64,000 nt of DNA, from NCBI GenBank assembly GCA_031216915.1, contig JAUFNR010000105.1, forward strand, positions 1-64,000, written 5' to 3'. Each line of letters opens with the position of its first letter. The stretch's first letter is position 1. Shown here in pieces: positions 55,039-64,000 of the stretch. The notes under the pieces are model-generated. The model was not told the DNA's origin. It saw only the letters and a list, made by a program, of their open reading frames with translations, and made no database searches. This DNA comes from Pictodentalium vernedei. Taxonomy: Eukaryota > Mollusca > Scaphopoda > Dentaliida > Dentaliidae. The translations under genes and the position numbers were made by a program.

Positions 55039-57444
55039 TTACCCCTTTACCCAACGTAACGGCCAAAACCGGCCAGCGCTATTCTCAAAAATGGCCAATT
55101 AATTTTAATTATTTTTTAATTTTTTGTCTCAAAAACATAGGTTATGATCCCTCTTTAGAATGAGCTCATCAAGCTCATTCCAATGAGAGGTCATAACCTG
55201 TTTTTGAGACAAATGAAAGTGTCCATGACACTGTAGCTCAACTTGTCAAGACAAAGACATGTACATGTATAGTGACACAGCAATGACAAACATCTAGGTA
55301 ATGACCTGATAACAAAGGTACATATAAAGTATTGTAACGGTCTGTACATAAATACTGACCGTTGCCTGTAACAAATGTATAGGTAAAGTATTGTAAAGGT
55401 GGGTGACAGTCAGATGCTGAACTAGAAAAAATCTTTGAGTCCCAGAGTGGGTCTGACTGAACCCCAAAATATTTGTTCTCATAGCACAGTGATAACAAAG
55501 GCACCCCAAAACACACTCGTTCCTGTCCCAAGGTGAAAACAAAAGTACTCAAGAAGTTTTGTGAAGATCAGTTCATAAATACGAGCTGTATAGAACTTGT
55601 GACAAAAAACTGATTAGACCTAATTTCGGTACAAAATGGCCACTGGCAGCCATCTTGAATTTTGGACCGTACCCAGAAACACTCATTCTCATCCCAAGGA
55701 GATAACAAAGGTACCCAAGAAGTTTTGTGAAGATCGGTTCATAAATACAGCCTCTACCCTGAGCCGTATTGACATGTGTGCTTACATTGTGTAAGTAGCA
55801 CTGAATAAATCAAAGTTCATCTAATTTGGATAATTTCGGCACGAAAAAAAACCCCTTACAATATGTGATGTATTCCATGTTACTAAACATTCATACAAAA
55901 ATTTATTAAAATCAGAACTTTCATACAGAAGTTCTATACAAAAGACTGATTGCACTAATTTTGGTACAAAATGGCTGCTGGTGGCCATCTTGAATTTCGG
56001 ACCACACCCAAAAACACTCGCTCTCATCCCACGGTGATAACAAAGGTACCCAAGAAGTTTCGTAAAGATTGGTTCATAAATATGGCCTCTAGTCTGAGCT
56101 GTATAGAAGTTGTGTACAAAAAACTGATTAGACCTAATTTCGGTACAAAATGGCCACTGGCAGCCATCTTGAATTTTAGACCGCACCCAGAAACACTCGT
56201 TCTCGTCCCAAGGTGATAACAAAGGTACCCAAGACATTTCGTGAAGATCAGTTCATAAATACAGACTCTAGTCTGAGCCGTATTGACATGTGTACTTACT
56301 GTGTGTAAGTCGCACTGAAAAAATCAAAGTTCATCTAATTTGCATAATTTCTGCACGAGATAAAAACCTGTATTATATGTGATGCATCCCATGGTACTAA
56401 ACATTCACACAAAAAATTATTCAAATCAGGGCTTTCATATGGAAGTTCTGTGCAAAAATCTGATTGCACCTAATTTTGTACAAAATGGCTGCCATCGGCC
56501 ATCTTGAATTTCGGACCGGACCCAAAAACACTCGTTCTCGTCCCACGGTGATACCAAAGGTACCCAAGAAGTTTCGTAAAGATCGGTTCATAAATACGGC
56601 CTCTAGCCCGAGCCGTATTGGCATTTGCACTTACAGTGCTGAAAGTAACCCCAAAAAACATCAAAATTAGTCTAATTTGCACAATTTACGTACGAGAAAA
56701 AAACACGTATTATATGTGATGTATCCCATGGTACTAAACATTCATACAAAAAATTATTCAAATCAGAGCTTTCATATGGAAGTTCTGTACAAAAAACAGA
56801 TTTCTGCATCGTCGGTACAACATGGCAGCTGGCAGCCATCTTGAATTTTGGACCGCACCCAAAAACACTCGTTCTCGTCCCACGGTCATAACAAAGGTAC
56901 CCAAGAAGTTTCGTAAAGATCGGTTCATAAATACGGCCTCTAGCCCGAGCCTTAGCAGCTTGGCACTTACAGCTCTGAAAGTAACACTAAATAAATCAAA
57001 GTCAGTCTAATTTGCATAATTTGCGCACGAGAAAAAAACCCGTATTATATGTGATGTATCCCATGGTACTAAACATTTATACAAAACTTTATTCAAATCA
57101 GAACTTTCATACAGAAGTTCTGTACAAAAAACTGATTTTTGCATCATCGGTACAAAATGGCCACTGGCAGCCATCTTGAATTTCGGACCACACCTAAAAA
57201 CACTCGTTCCCGTCCCAGGGTCATAACAAAGGTACACAAGAAGTTTCGTAAAGATCGGTTCATAAATACGACCTCTAGCCCGAGCCATAGCCAATTGTTG
57301 ACGTACGGACAGACGGACGGACGACGGGCCATGACAATAGCTCAAATTTGACTTCGTCAAAGTTGAGCTAAAAATGAAAAAAATAGTTATTCAAGAATTT
57401 TGTTTGCAAGTGTCATCTGTTTTTCATGTTAGGTAAAGGGTTAA
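55039..57444. mobile_element. CCCTTTACC MITE (AACATAGG core) split by 2.2-kb element
   Basis: ttacccctttacccaacg at left (TTAA now TTAC), core ttagaatgagctcatcaagctc, right end catgttaggtaaagggTTAA. The rolling-circle-like copy 55213-57373 sits in the right core arm at a gagacaa/atgaaaa site. Confidence 0.88.
55213..57373 (+). mobile_element. 2.2-kb Helentron/pearl-like element, copy 2
   Basis: Nearly identical to 14378-16570 over the whole length, including the order of the ~335-bp units, differing by scattered substitutions, small indels and a shorter ACGG run (57305-57326). Same start hairpin and same 13-bp terminal hairpin followed by taaaa. Comparison with other MITE copies shows a clean insertion without clear target duplication. 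Confidence 0.78.
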
Positions 57445-58420
57445 TTCAAAGACAAATGACGACAGGTTCTTCTTTGATAGTACAAGAACAAACGGTTTGA
57501 TAGAGACTACAGAGACATGAGTGAACATGATTTTATGTTTGTTATGAAACAGTTTAATATATGTAGTATACATGTAATCTGCTTCTGTAATAATGTCCTC
57601 AGTTTACTTCAAACAGGGTTCTAATCAGGCTAAATGAAGAGGGTGGGGGAGGGGGGGCAAATACACAAAACAACACACACCTGTCATTCTGTGTTTATTA
57701 CATACCTTCATGTCTATAAAAACAATTATTAGGACACTCCACAATTCATTTGACAACTATCAACAAGTCATTTTGCAATAGGTTCAGTTTCGGGTGATCA
57801 ATCATCTGCTAATGTTTACAAACACATGTGCGATTTGGGGGAATTCCCATGGGCAGATTTATAAATAGGCTAAACGTGGTGCATGCATGTTTGTACTATC
57901 GTAGCACATGCATATTTGAGCTAGTTCTATTCATTTTGTTATCATTATACAGCTAATAATGATTGGTTTGAACTCTCCCTTCTAAACTTTACAAGTAATT
58001 CTATACACAAAGATGTTTTTATTTAGTTTATTGTCTTCGCAATAGCTTATTAGATCACAATCGCTTTGCTGTCAATTGAATTTAAGTCAAACGGAAATTC
58101 CAAGTAGGCAGGGTTATGTTAAGTTTTGACAGATGACATGATCGGACAAAAATAGTCTGTCAATGATTTCCATTTGGCACATGTGTGTGGAACGGATTTT
58201 CATTTTCCACATGGTTTAGTGTTGCTATAGATAGGGATTTTATAGAACAGGCATGTAATAAAATATTTTTCTGTTGCCAATGTCTGCCAAACATTTTGCT
58301 CTTTGCCTCACTTCATTTCACCTCATGCTAGGTTAACAGTGTGCTTCTCCCACAGGTGAAGGTCCAAGGTCTTCTCCATATGGAAAAATTTAACATTTTT
58401 TTAACTTTAATAATGAAGTC
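57445..58420. other. Intron sequence, nothing recognised
   Basis: About 1 kb, apparently free of the window's repeat families. Confidence 0.55.
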
Positions 58421-58756
58421 CCCACAAGGTAGATCTGTTTCTCAGGCCATTTTTTGTAAAATTGCATGCGTGCGGGCAGTTTTTAATTTTATTTTTTATT
58501 TTTGTAATTATTTCTTTGCCATCAAAAGTGCATGTTCTTGGTTTGTTTTATGTTTTAGGCCTCATAATCTACAGAATAGCATGGGTGGTGGTGTATTTCG
58601 TCCCTCGAGTGCAAGAAGGCTTTTCTTTCTTTCGAGTGCAAGGGACAAATTTATCAATTTATTGACTTGGGTAAACTATTTTTATTTTTTCATGTTTGCA
58701 TTGGTTATAAAAAGAGAGCATGCGGCAGCCAAAAGGACCATATGGGAGGGCCTGAA
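58421..58756 (+). mobile_element. PIF/Harbinger-like MITE, GGCC termini, shortened
   Basis: gtccccacaaggtagatc at left; right end gagggcctgaagcc lacks the last part. Core reduced to ctcgagtgcaagaagg / cgagtgcaaggga. Confidence 0.72.
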
Positions 58757-58830
58757 GCCTAAAGCACCCGGTGCAAAGTATCGGTATGGTGTACGGTGTA
58801 CTTTTTGAAGGCTTAGGAGCCATGAAAGTA

Positions 58831-59147
58831 TTTATTTATTTATTTATTGATGTTGAAGGTCACATATTTATGCACAATGACTAATTATGTCCGAGACAGT
58901 TTTACGGGTGGAAGAAGCCGGAGTACCCGGAGAGAACCACCGAGCAACGGCGAGCAGCTGCCAGCTCCCCAACATCGTAACTCTGCACTGCAGCACAGGC
59001 AGGGTTAGATTGGTTGAAGACATGCGTACCATCGACGTGCATTATGCCTTAGTACACGGCGTCATCGTGCCCCCACATGGGCAATGGGGGTGAGGACCTC
59101 TCAGCTTGCAGCCTGCACCTCTACCTACTGAGCCACCGCGCCCCCCT
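58831..59147 (-). mobile_element. SINE with tRNA-like head, internal deletion
   Basis: (ttta) tail, body with ggagtacccggagag, reversed head with tgagccaccgcgcccc. Exact 12-bp duplication GCCATGAAAGTA. A piece between body and head is missing relative to 32681-33320. Confidence 0.9.
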
Positions 59148-59527
59148 GCCATGAAAGTAAAGGCATAACTAAAGCAATGGCCCTAGAACATCTGGGTGAG
59201 ACTACATGAAACAGTTTTATGGATTCCAGGCTTGAATGCATATGAGGTTGACATTTTTCAGGAAACAAGGAGATGGGAGTGGCAGTGATGAGTCTTTACT
59301 AGTCTCCCCATGACAACACCACTGCTTTTAAAGGTATAAAACTATCTTATTCTTTGTTTCTTCTCAAAAACAAATTCCCAATTTCAACACAACTTTTCCC
59401 AATGGCATTTGCCCCGGCTCCTTTCTCAAAGAGGGCAGAATCCCAGAATGGACAAGAAATAATGAAAGGGGGGTGGGGGAGGGTCAGTACTAGGTATTGG
59501 GCAGTAGGATTATTACTGTACCTCTTT

Positions 59528-59780
59528 CAAGCCAGAAAATAAACAATCTGTCATTTGCAGAATGAGGTCCTCAGAGGTTGAATTTGTTGATGCTATCCCA
59601 TACAGTGGGCTAATTTATCCTCTGGGCACCTCTTTCTGTTTAGTCTTGAGAGCCTGATTCAGATTGAGATTCACAGAGGGTAAATTGAGTGATGCTACCC
59701 TGCCATGCAGGGTAGCATCAGCAAATTCACCCTCTGGGGACCTCATTTTGCAGATGACCATTTGCTCATTTTCTGTCTTG
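59528..59780 (-). mobile_element. hAT-like MITE with 8-bp duplication
   Basis: CAAGCCAGAAAATAAAC / cattttctgtcttg with acctcttt and acctcttc outside (7 of 8). Core ctaccctgccatgcagggtag near 59695-59716. Confidence 0.85.
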
Positions 59781-59865
59781 ACCTCTTCACAAAAACAAAA
59801 TGTATTAATCTTATTGCATTGCATGTATTGTATGTGGCATTCCTATTTAGAAACTCAGTTTTGGG

Positions 59866-60005
59866 TTAACCCTTTACCCAACGCAGATGATAACAAAATT
59901 TATTATTTTAAATAGTATTTTTAAATTTAAAAAAAAATTTGAACAAAACCATATCAAGTAACCCCTCATTTGAACTAGCTTGACAAGCACATTCCAATGA
60001 AAGAT
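59866..60005. mobile_element. Left half of a CCCTTTACC-family TTAA MITE
   Basis: TTAACCCTTTACCCAACG through to the core cctcatttgaactagc, then lost. Confidence 0.7.
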
Positions 60006-60009
60006 CTAC

Positions 60010-61629
60010 TATGGGGCCAATCAACATTCAAGGTCAACAAATTCTAATTTTCATCGGTTGTCAGTGTATTTAGGATGTTTCCTTCCACCCTTTTGCAGGT
60101 ATAACCATGTGTTAACGAAACATATTTTTTTTACTTTCTTTTCCACACAGGGCAGGCTGCTCTCAGCAGGGATGTAAGGTATTACTGAATATGTTACCAA
60201 AGATGGTGGAGAGGGGGAGTGGAGGGGGTTGAGTCACATGGCAAAGAAATATAGTGAATCCGAGCATGGAGGAGGTTATAGGATCTCGTGTCCCCCTCCC
60301 ATGGGTGACGGTCAGGAAGTTTTGAAACAAATTACTTAGACCCCCCTCAGATTGCATATGATGCCTTTTGGGGAGGGAAATAGGCTAAATACAACACTGA
60401 ATACTCTTGTTTTTAGTAGGATGTTTTTATTAGGAGAGGGGGAAGCACCAGTGTTCCAAGTGAATGTATATTTTCTAAGGCCGGTCTAATAATCTCTGAC
60501 AGCAGATGCAACCTCAAGCCGGAATTCACAGAAACTCTTGTGTTTCTGAACCATAATTTGAAACAACAGAAAAGTGACTTACCTGTATGAAAAGGAGTTA
60601 ACTTCGTTCAAGTTTGAACTTCAGTTATTTCAGTCATTCATTCAATTAGAATTTTTCCAAAGTTTTAACTTGTGTAAGTTGTGTTGTGGATTCTGATTAT
60701 AACCATGGTTGTGGTTTCTATGGATGAATTTGCTATATATCTGACAGTTCTGTAACTTCTATTACAATAATTTTTTAGTGTTATTTTTTATTTCACTGTT
60801 GTTCAACTTCATAGAAATTTAATAATATATAATTTGTGTTGTTTATGACTTAAACAATTACAGTCATGAACTATGAACAACCAAGGAATTCAAGTTCACC
60901 TGGAAAAAGGCATTTTAACTCTATCACTTTATATTTCAACGTGAGTTAATTGGTTCTTTACTCCAAAATCCACAAAATTAGTTAAGAATGGGTAAAGTAG
61001 TTAAAAATGTAACCGACACCAAAGCCCGTGTTTTTACCCCCAAAAAATTGAAAACGAAACAGAAGTGAACAAATCACAACCATCAATCTCAACTGATCTA
61101 AGGTGGTAAAAATTGAACAAAGTCAGAAATAGGTCTTTAATGGTTAAGGTTTGTGTTGCAACGTTTTGTCAATTAGTCAAAGTTGATGCAATTAATAGTA
61201 TTAGTTGACTACAAAAATTGCACTGCCGACTAGACATCAAGATATATAACCCATTCCCAAGACAACTTACAGTACCCAGCAGATACATTCCATCATTTTT
61301 TCCCCATCCCCATTACAAGTTACAGACCCCGACTGGTACTTTTCATCTTCAGTGAGTTTTGACACCACCATCAGTTTATTTGGAAACAGTCTTGTTATTT
61401 AATTAATCTTTAATCACTGTTAAAACAATACTTTACAACAAGTGCAATGCTGATTGCCCACGATCAGACAACAGTTCCTCATGGTTGGATGTGTCGCCAA
61501 ATTGTGGATTATATTATCCTGATTTCTCATATGTATGTAAGTTGTAAGTCCATGCCTTACATTATAGACAGGGTTGAAGCCTCTGGGTGACCTGTCCCTA
61601 ACTTTCATTATGATCAGATCAGAAATTCA
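60010..61629. other. Intron sequence, nothing recognised
   Basis: About 1.6 kb without supported features; a faint gactaga/agtcaa-rich patch near 61165-61240 recalls the 13451 hAT-like MITE. Confidence 0.5.
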
Positions 61630-61987
61630 ATACAGGGATTGTGTCACTTTCTTGCATTCTAGAGATAAACTTAGCATTTATTCTAATAGATTATATCTTG
61701 TTTGACAGAGCTCCATGAGCTCTGTCAAACAAGTATAATATATTAAATGCCTGTATTGGATGTACTGAGGCCAAATAGGTCTATAAACAAAGGAAAACTG
61801 GGGTAAGTCAGGGTAATTTCTCAACAGGTTACAAGATTCATTTTATTCAATTGACAAAAGTTTACTCTATAACATATATTCAATTAACAGGTCAAATTTG
61901 TACTGGAGGTATGGTAAATGGTTTCATGTTATATTCAATTAACAGGGTTATTCATTTAAAAGATATCCAATTAAGTGGGCTCCACTA
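61630..61987 (-). mobile_element. CAGTGGARCC-family MITE, left terminus lost
   Basis: Enters at tacagggattgtgtcac, core tgacagagctccatgagctctgtca near 61704-61730, right end gggctccact-ata. Confidence 0.85.
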
Positions 61988-62490
61988 TATCTTGGCCATT
62001 CAGCAGTTAACATGTCTGATCACGCCACAAATGGAAGCACTGTAACTTGATGTGAGGAGTTCATTCTGATTGTACTGTATGTACAGGTAAATGATTTTAG
62101 TCAACTCAGACATTTCCTAGTCATTTCAGTACCAGTTAAGCTCATTTTCAGCATCTATGGGTATTGCATACACCAGCACAAAGTCATGTCAGGCTGGTCA
62201 TTTGTATTTATGCTGCTCACATTTGACACAATTTAAAAAACACACACCCAGGGCATTGGTTACCAGATCTAGTCATACCAGTAAAACAGGGCCCTTCAAA
62301 TCTCAATTTTTGGCTTGAATTGAATCTCAAATTGAGTCAGAGGATTTTGAATGGAATCCCAAACAGAATATCAAAACTCAAGTTGCAGATACTGCCCCTT
62401 CCTACAAGCATAAATATTATCAGTCTACATTAAAGCAATGGCGACTTGTCTGTTTGGGCAAATTAATTAGAAAAAAAAAGACAAAATATT

Positions 62491-62893
62491 AGGCCCCACA
62501 AAGTAGATCTTGTTACTCAGGCCATTTTTTTTGTAAAACTGCATGCGGGTGGATGGGTTTTTATTTTATTTTTTATTTTTGTAATTATTATTTATTGCCA
62601 TCAAAAATTTATGTTCTTGGTCTGTTTTATGTTTTAGGCCTCATATTCTACAGAATAGCATGGGTGGTGGTGTATTTCATCCCTTGAGTGCAAGAAGGCT
62701 TTGCAATGTTAAAGCATTGCAAAGCCTTCTTGCACTCAAGGGATAAAATTATCAATTTTATTAACTTGGGTAAAATATCAGACATAACTCACTTAATTTT
62801 TTTTTTTTTTAAGTTTGCATTGGTTATAAAAAGAGGGCATGTGGCAGCCAAAAGGACTATGAGGGAGGACATGAGAAACAGATTTTTAATTGT
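62491..62893 (+). mobile_element. PIF/Harbinger-like MITE, GGCC termini
   Basis: ttaggccccacaaagtag at left, full core palindrome cttgagtgcaagaaggct / agccttcttgcactcaag (62682-62730), right end gaaacagatttttaattg diverged. Confidence 0.82.
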
Positions 62894-62942
62894 TTCCATC
62901 CTTACAGAACAGAATTAAAGTAGTTTTGGAAGTAGAACCTCC

Positions 62943-63102
62943 TTGAACTATTCTTCTATCATCAGGTCTCCTTACAGGAGGTCCTTACCTTACAGGGTGT
63001 TCTTATAGACAGTCCTTACAGGAGGTCCTTACAGGAAGTCCTTACATGAGGTCCTTACAGGAGGTCATTACAGGAAACCTGATGATATAAGAAGAGTTCA
63101 AG
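62943..63102. repeat. Palindrome with a tandem 14-15-mer in its loop
   Basis: Arms ttgaactattcttctatcatc and reverse (62943-62964, about 63078-63102) enclose about eight imperfect copies of gtccttacaggag. Confidence 0.8.
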
Positions 63103-63301
63103 AGAGACACTTGCTAGGATTCTGAGAACATAGTGACTATTTTGAAAATTTCCGAATTGGCAAAACTTGAATCAAATCATCATGATGATTTCGAACTGAA
63201 TCAAATTTTGAAGCACTGCAGGACCCTTGAGTAAAATAAAATTTCACTGTATTAATCACATTTGGAATTTAAAATATACAGTTCTGTAAAAATAGACTTA
63301 C

Positions 63302-63445
63302 CTTCTGAAGCCCATTCCTTATGACATCTATGCCATGGAACCTCTGATGTAATTGACATAAAGAGATATAGAATAGCCCAAGCAATAATCACTGTATAAT
63401 ATAAGGCCACTATTGATGATGCCAATATCATACCAAAACCAAGAC
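63302..63445 (-). CDS. SLC6 exon: TM3 and start of EL2
   Basis: First exon of the gene in this window (144 nt, enters in phase 1 and leaves in phase 1). It follows a TTTCAG acceptor and ends at a GTAAGT donor. It begins LGFGM, fitting the family's KG-x-G-x-G entry to TM3, then a hydrophobic segment with IVALYYT and IIAWAILYLF. The YY pair matches the TM3 tyrosines, one of which lines the substrate site in family structures. The tail VPWHRCHKEWASE is the start of extracellular loop 2; its Cys is expected to pair with the Cys at the start of the next exon. About 47 residues. Very likely real. Confidence 0.93.
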
Positions 63446-63508
63446 CTGAAAGAAGTTAATTACAGCATCTATACATAATTTAATGAGTTAAATAAATAGA
63501 GAGTAGCC

Positions 63509-63649
63509 TGACTGGACTGGTTACATGAAATAATTCATGAGAGGTGAGGGACGTTGTACAAACACTTGTGCGTGAATGCGCACAAGTGTTTTACAATATA
63601 GTCCCTCGACTCAAATGAATTATTTCACGTAACCAGTCTAGTCAAGTGA
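63509..63649. mobile_element. 141-nt palindromic element
   Basis: actggactggttacatgaaa pairs with tttcacgtaaccagtctagt, and aacacttgtgcg with cgcacaagtgtt at the tip. Its right arm is also present near 1519-1556. Confidence 0.75.
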
Positions 63650-63693
63650 TTACTCTGTTTATTTCTTTTCATTATTAATGATAATTATATTAT

Positions 63694-63942
63694 TTAACCC
63701 TTTACCTAATGTAACGGCCAAAACCGGCCAGAGCTGTTCTCAAAAATCGACAACTAATTTTCATTATTTTTTCATTTTTTGTCTCTAAAACATAGGTTAT
63801 GACCCCTCATTGGAACGAGCTTGTCAAGCTCGTTCCAATGAGGGATCATAACCTATGTTTTGAGACATGAAATGAAAATAATAGTTATACAAGTTTTTTT
63901 TGGGCAAGTGTCGTCTGCTTTTCATGTTAGGTAAAGGGTTAA
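63694..63942. mobile_element. TTAA MITE, CCCTTTACC family, AACATAGG core
   Basis: TTAACCCTTTACCTAATG / catgttaggtaaagggTTAA; core ggaacgagcttgtcaagctcg with full aacataggttatga arms. Confidence 0.93.
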
Positions 63943-64000
63943 AAAAAAAAGCAAAAAAAAAAAACAATGAAGTCCCCATTACACCCACGGCAAAGCATCT

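Larger units (their letters stand above)
3697..63445 (-). other. Partial SLC6-family symporter gene, ten internal exons
   Basis: This is the only host gene I can support. The ten exons sum to 1247 nt, about 415 residues, and splice in one frame with GT donors and AG acceptors throughout. Read right to left they give TM3, the long glycosylated EL2, TM4, TM5/EL3, TM6, TM7, TM8, TM9, TM10 and the loop before TM11, which is the exact order of the SLC6 (NSS) fold. Such proteins couple uptake of amino acids or monoamines to Na+ and usually Cl- at the plasma membrane. Glycine-transporter-like motifs are DIEMMLG, WRYITPA, DTYAAS and Gly in the TM8 sodium motif. TM1-2 lie beyond the right edge and TM11-12 beyond the left edge. 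Introns are 3.6-9.8 kb and filled with mobile elements. Family call is very secure; subfamily (SLC6A5/A9-like) is inference. Confidence 0.93.

Noticed and set aside
1-64000. Clear LTR retrovirus, Polinton or bacterial-type operon
   Set aside because: I looked for long protease, reverse transcriptase, integrase, capsid or polymerase frames on both strands and saw none beyond the Penelope-like endonuclease piece.

Overview
The window is AT-rich metazoan DNA lying inside one large gene. Ten exons on the minus strand, with consistent splice sites and phases, encode about 415 residues of a sodium/chloride-coupled neurotransmitter or amino-acid symporter of the SLC6 family. They run from TM3 (right side, 63445) to the loop before TM11 (left side, 3697). 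The start of the gene (N-terminus, TM1-2) must lie beyond base 64000, and the last exons (TM11-12, C-terminus) lie left of base 1. Motifs in TM8-TM10 look most like glycine transporters (SLC6A5/A9), but the substrate cannot be fixed from this part. No second host gene was recognised.

The introns (3.6-9.8 kb) are packed with transposable elements. Most are short non-autonomous DNA transposons in many families. They can be sorted by target duplication: TTAA (termini CCCTTTACC, CTGGTTGAGTGC or CCATTAAAGGCC), TA (termini CAGTGGA, CAGTARAACC or CAGTTAAAAC), TTA (termini GGCC, PIF/Harbinger-like) and 8 bp (hAT-like). A striking shared trait is a central, near-perfect palindrome, and the same core recurs in families with different ends. 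There are about ten SINEs with one common body: most have a tRNA-like head, several are 5'-truncated, and one has a 5S-rRNA-derived head. Six elements of a rolling-circle (Helentron/pearl-like) type combine tandem cores, an ACAG/ACGG microsatellite and a terminal hairpin. A Penelope-like retroelement remnant carries a GIY-YIG endonuclease domain and a candidate hammerhead ribozyme.

Layout: 1-3600 holds a 63-bp satellite (18 copies) and mixed repeats; 3697-20598 holds five exons (TM8 to pre-TM11) among MITEs, SINEs and a 2.2-kb rolling-circle element; 20599-38538 holds three exons (TM5-7), the Penelope-like remnant and paired MITE composites; 38539-53477 holds two exons (EL2, TM4) and the most complex nests, including a three-level insertion at 41346-43112; 53478-64000 holds the TM3 exon and a second, nearly identical copy of the 2.2-kb element.

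Organism: an invertebrate animal is clear. The pearl-like elements with ACGG microsatellites and the repeat vocabulary suggest a mollusc, perhaps a bivalve; this is a guess from remembered families, not a demonstrated assignment.
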